From Megaleporinus macrocephalus (Eukaryota; Chordata; Actinopteri; Characiformes; Anostomidae), in contig CM038714.1 of the NCBI GenBank assembly GCA_021613375.1, positions 41,753,623 through 41,817,622 of the forward strand: a DNA stretch of 64,000 nt, read 5' to 3'. The translations under genes were made by a program, and so were the position numbers. How positions within the stretch are numbered: the stretch's first letter is position 1; each line of letters starts with the position of its first letter. Shown in pieces: positions 60,424 to 64,000 of the stretch. A model generated the notes under the pieces. It saw nothing but the letters and a program-made list of their open reading frames with translations. It searched no databases and was not told the origin of the DNA.

Positions 60424-62396
60424 TATATTTATCATATCAAATGCCTTCAGAACAAGAAGACTAAATATCGGTACATACTGGACTCTCTGTTTTAAAATCC
60501 AGATACCTTACAACCCTAGATAGACTCACATAGATGTCACAAAAACACAGATAACCCTTTTAGATTTGAAAGTAAACAAGTAAATTAATCTATTCAATCT
60601 ACTTGACTAGCTACCTGCACACCACTAGACTAGAACAATTTCTTTAATTTGGTGGAGAGCACAGACTCTGCTGGATATCAGGCTAGCAATATCTTATATT
60701 ATCACATAAAACCTGCTTATTTACCTTACATATAACAAAATAACACAAATATAGCCTATGCTAGGCACCTGTATATAATATCAGAAGGACCGAAAAAGGT
60801 GAATATATCTTAAACTTACTTAAATTCCACAGTACTTAAGTTCAAACTGAACTTGAATCACTTTGTTTACATCATTTTCCAAAAATTATTATGCAAAGCA
60901 TTTAAAAAGCCATTGAAATTTTACAGAAATTGTGTAAAATGTCTCTGCCTCCCCCCCAAATCTACAATTATGAATTTGAATCATTAAACAGAAACATCTT
61001 TCCTGAATTAACCTTTATGAACTGTGATATAAAACAAAAATATGTTATATGCAATTTAATAATTCTCAAACTTAAGTTTGAATAAGTCTGTATTCCACTT
61101 CTACCTATATTTGTGTATTAATTTTATTAATACATATCATTCTTTATTTTTGCAGTGAAATCCCTGTGAAATTTTACGACTTCATGATTCATTGAGTCAT
61201 TTAGTAAAGAATCATACCTGAACTGATTCTTTATGAGGTCGGAGATTTACACCACTACTTTCCATGTTCACACATCTGACCTGAGAAATTACAAACGTGC
61301 TTAAACAGTCACTGATGGTGAAGTGTGTGAAAGTGCGTGCCATAAAAGCTTATCATGCAGATAGATATACATGTACACACGTCTGAGTGCAAGTCCTACT
61401 CTCTTTTTCAAAAAGACACATTTTTCATTAAGATTTAAAGGGCCAATTTACTGGATAACCACAATTTCTTATCTATCATATACAGTATATAAGCTTTGTA
61501 TAATATTTTCCAAATCTATACAAAAATACATAATGTTTGAACATGTATTTTATTGTTTTTATAAGTAAAAATAAGTATACTCATACATATGACTTTAGTG
61601 ATGTTAGTATGATGTTAGTGTTCAATTTCTAGTTATCTAAGTTGGCATAAAAACAACATAGAATAAGGTGTAATAACTTTTGCAGAGGTTATATTTTATG
61701 TTTAGTTTAAAATTTTATGTTTAGTTAAATTCAGTCAACAAATATTTACAAAGCATGTCATTTGAGCAAATGCACCCAAACATTTTCAGCTGTAAATGAA
61801 ACTGCCAAAACAGCCCATTTTGGGATGAAATGTTATTACCGAAACACAAGGCAGTGTACCCACTTGTTCAGTTTAGCTGAAACTCAACAGGAATAGCAGT
61901 CCTAAAGGCAATGTAAGAAAAGAGAGTCACACAGTCATGTTAAAATGAAGATTTAGGTATATTTAGACATAAATACTCATAAAACTGAATAAGACTGTAG
62001 CTTATGTCTATGTGTATTTATACACTGTACAAAATAACTTTTTGTTTGTTGCCTCAAGTTTAAAGTTGAATTGAATAGTGAATAATAAGTTAATCTGTGT
62101 TTAAATACAGATTTTACATTTAACTCTCAACGCAGCCCAGACACTAACAATAAGAAGTTGTGTAGTGGTCAGTGAAGAAATCATATGTTCCACTTTTGTA
62201 TTGCCATGCTTGCCAGTAATATTTAATTAAGTATTAAAACAATATTATTAAAATAATATTTATCCATAGTAATTGTTTATTATCTGATCAACCCTTATTA
62301 GGAATAATTTATTCCTTTCAGAAATTGCCAGTTCAACTGCCTTTGACATTGACAGTCACAAAAACATCAAAAGAAACCGGATCCTTTTTAAGGCAT
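60424..62396. other. Intergenic sequence downstream of guca2a
   Basis: AT-rich. No exon or recognisable repeat. Confidence 0.45.
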
Positions 62397-62402
62397 TTTA
62401 TT
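62397..62402 (-). promoter_or_regulatory. guca2a: Candidate poly(A) signal of guca2a
   Basis: AATAAA on the minus strand, about 270 nt beyond the stop codon. It is the first canonical hexamer I noticed in that direction. Confidence 0.5.
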
Positions 62403-62670
62403 GCACAAGAATATGAAAACATATAAGAAATACATAAGAAGTAGAAAAATAATGCTACGCTACTTTCATTAAATAAATGAAACGTTATGCTGTAACACAA
62501 GAAATTACTAAATTCCAGACTGATCAGTTTTAAGTAACAGTTCCAAAACAGTCTGCTGCCACATGGACTATAGTGCCACTTTTATGAATGCAAAGAAAAT
62601 GTAGGTTTGCATATTAAATCGGTAAAGGAGGTGAAGACATTCCTTCGTCATTTCGAAGAGGGATGGGGGT

Positions 62671-62729
62671 CTAGCAGCCGGTGCAGGCAGCAAAAGCACA
62701 AATCTCACACACGTCCATGGGCACAGCAG
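62671..62729 (-). CDS. guca2a: guca2a exon 3 (mature hormone)
   Basis: 59 nt after a pyrimidine-rich acceptor ending CCGCAG. It codes AAVPMDVCEICAFAACTGC and the stop TAG at 62673-62671. The four cysteines have the family spacing C-x2-C-x4-C-x2-C. Confidence 0.96.
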
Positions 62730-63740
62730 CTGCGGAGGAAAAAAATACAGGAAAATAATCAGTTAATGCCATATAGTCAGCAGTGCTTATATCAGTATGA
62801 CTACTATATATACTAGCAAATCTCAGTTTTTATGTTTTCTTTTACAAAACTAATAATTTTAGTCAAACTGGACTTGACTGGACAAACTGGAGTAATATTA
62901 AAGTATTTCAGTAAAGTATTTCTACCTAATGTCTGAATATAGATATCATATATGGATATGTTAGATGTTCCCCTACTTAGAAACTAATGAAATCTTTGTT
63001 GACTTTGAGTAGACTAATAAAAGAAGCAGCTGCCTCAAATTTATGTTTGCTTTCCAGTTTTTAACCTTAGACCTAAAGGGGTTACTTCAAGCATTGATGC
63101 TCACCTAGTCTAGAGAAGACCATGCTGGACCCACTTTGGTTGCACAGGGGCACGAACTCCTGCGGAAGGGTTGGATTGGCACAGACAGCAGCATAGCTGG
63201 TCGTGGCCACTCGAGGGTTCTTCTGCTGGGTGGCGGAGCTGCTGTCCAGCAATTGCTTAAGGACTTTCACTGACTCGGCTGAGAAGAAATATTCACCATC
63301 CTAGAAGAGCAAGAGCACAATGATTGACTCCAAGCCCCTGAGAAAGCAACCTATTAACAGATAAATTGACTTCAGGTCTCGGCTGAAGAGAATGAAGACA
63401 AAATGCAAAAGGGTCTTGCCTAATGGGGATACCGCACGCAGGTCTGCAGTTAATGAACAAAGCAATTGAAATTAAGGGGGCAACAGCAGCTCAGGTACTT
63501 ACATAGCTTTTATTTGTAGTGAGGATTATGTAGCAAATAGCAAAGAAATAGAAAAGAAAGCTAGAAAGGATACTGACATAGATGCCAAAGCTGGGGAAGA
63601 TCAGTTCAGATTCATACTGGAACATACTGGGTGGATCAAAAAGGTATGGTTAAAAAGTTAGTACTTGCCTGAACCTGGACGGCCTCAGACAGAAGAAAGA
63701 AAGTGGCGAAAAGCAGAGCGATGGAGGCGACGGTCTTCAT
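62671..63740 (-). CDS. guca2a: guca2a: preproguanylin (guanylin/renoguanylin type), three exons, complete
   Basis: Precursor of a secreted peptide that activates receptor guanylate cyclase C on epithelial apical membranes, raising cGMP and promoting salt and water secretion. Coding exons are 63740-63669, 63300-63105 and 62729-62671, giving 327 nt and 108 residues, a usual family length. Residues 1-24 form a hydrophobic signal peptide. Exon 2 begins DGEYFFSAESVKVLKQLL, matching the conserved prosegment start, and carries the two prosegment cysteines in CANPTLPQEFVPLC. Exon 3 ends with the hormone core CEICAFAACTGC and a stop; its cysteines would pair 1-3 and 2-4. Phenylalanine in the core, rather than asparagine, marks guanylin or renoguanylin, and the absence of a residue after the last cysteine favours guanylin. 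The ATG at 63740 has A at -3. An in-frame ATG at 63836 lies almost on the TATA box and is unlikely to be transcribed. Intron phases 0 and 1 equal those of guca2b. Confidence 0.95.
63105..63300 (-). CDS. guca2a: guca2a exon 2 (prosegment)
   Basis: 196 nt bounded by an acceptor ending TTCTAG and a donor G/GTGAGC. It codes DGEYFFSAESVKVLKQLL onward, the two prosegment cysteines, and ends at VFSRL with one base of the next codon (phase 1). The prosegment is known in the family to help fold the hormone disulfides. Intron 1 is 368 bp and intron 2 is 375 bp. Confidence 0.95.
63669..63740 (-). CDS. guca2a: guca2a exon 1 (signal peptide)
   Basis: Codes 24 residues starting MKTVASIALLFATFFLL and ending in VQVQ. 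The exon most likely ends at CAG followed by GCAAGT, a non-canonical GC donor that otherwise matches the U1 consensus fully. A GT donor six bases upstream (CAG, GTTCAG) is also phase 0 but matches poorly. It would drop the last two residues. Confidence 0.88.
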
Positions 63741-63840
63741 GTTGAGGTTGTGAAAGAAGATGGTTGTTTTGAAGGTGTTCTCCTGGTGTTCCTCAGATGT
63801 TCTCACCTCAGTGTTATGCCCTACTTCTCTCACCATTCCT

Positions 63841-63850
63841 CCTTATAAAG
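63841..63850 (-). promoter_or_regulatory. guca2a: TATA box of guca2a
   Basis: The minus strand reads CTTTATAAGG here, about 105 bp upstream of the chosen ATG. A start site about 30 bp downstream would fall near 63815, leaving a 5'UTR of about 75 nt and excluding the upstream in-frame ATG at 63836. Confidence 0.7.
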
Positions 63851-63912
63851 GATTCACACTTCGGGCCATGTCCCAGGCCAGCCACTCACCTTCGAGAGTT
63901 TGTTTCTCTGTA

Positions 63913-63926
63913 GTTAATGAATAAAC
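63913..63926. promoter_or_regulatory. Possible HNF1-like site upstream of guca2a
   Basis: The plus strand reads GTTAATGAATAAAC, a perfect HNF1 half-site (GTTAAT) followed by an imperfect second half, about 65 bp upstream of the TATA box. HNF1-alpha is known to activate mammalian guanylin genes. Its function here is inferred from motif and position only. Confidence 0.35.
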
Positions 63927-64000
63927 ACAATCGGTCTTACAGCACCATAAAAGTCCGTTCATAAATCCTGACTGACCTCATCCAACGTGTGATGTCTACG

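Noticed and set aside
63741..63836. Upstream in-frame ATG extending guca2a by 32 residues
   Set aside because: It lies within about 10 bp of the TATA box and would push the signal peptide inward. The ATG at 63740 has a better context and gives a normal precursor length.

Overview
This window is vertebrate nuclear DNA, almost certainly from a ray-finned fish. It is AT-rich, gene-poor and dense in decayed transposons typical of teleosts. Several repeats (a DANA/Mermaid-like tRNA SINE, a second tRNA-derived SINE, and a repeat I associate with characiform and siluriform genomes) point to an otophysan fish such as a characin or catfish. That taxonomic step rests on remembered repeat sequences and is an inference.

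The only firm protein-coding content is in the right third: two guanylin-family hormone genes, tandem and both on the minus strand. guca2a (guanylin/renoguanylin type, 108 aa, three exons) lies at 62671-63740. guca2b (uroguanylin, 112 aa, three exons) lies at 44155-54588. Each has a signal-peptide exon 1, a prosegment exon 2 with two conserved cysteines, and an exon 3 that carries the four-cysteine peptide ligand of receptor guanylate cyclase C. Intron phases (0, then 1) are the same in both, so they are diverged duplicates. guca2a is compact (about 1.1 kb). guca2b is spread over about 10.4 kb because its second intron holds at least three Tc1/mariner remnants and a GATA microsatellite.

Left to right. 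1-2.35 kb: interleaved duplicated repeats. 4.06-4.35 kb: SINE. 6.7-7.1 and 15.6-16.0 kb: inverted copies of one dispersed repeat. 7.9-9.0 kb: Tc1 relic. 9.1-9.8 kb: L2-like LINE relic. 13.8-14.0 kb: Tc1 fragment. 16.6 kb: possible secreted-peptide first exon. 17.2-17.8 kb: hAT-like non-autonomous element. 18.5-19.3 kb: 126-bp higher-order satellite. 20.7-22.0 kb: composite element with a nested unit. 23.4-23.75 kb: solo LTR with target-site duplication. 27.2-27.9 kb: 39-bp minisatellite. 31.5-32.7 kb: unclassified transposon-like tract. 34.5-36.0 kb: Tc1 element interrupted by a SINE. 40.5-40.9 kb: MITE. 41.06 and 44.06 kb: two CTCF-like motifs pointing away from each other. 44-54.6 kb: guca2b. 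57.5-58.2 kb: 32-bp tandem array. 58.8-60.4 kb: two more MITE copies. 62.4-63.85 kb: guca2a with its promoter.

Both hormones are expected to be secreted by intestinal and renal epithelium and to drive cGMP-dependent chloride, bicarbonate and water transport. No prokaryotic, CRISPR or phage content was seen. No new multi-gene system is evident. The most unusual points are the duplicated start codon of guca2b, its C-terminal extension, the probable GC-AG intron of guca2a, and the nested repeat architectures.
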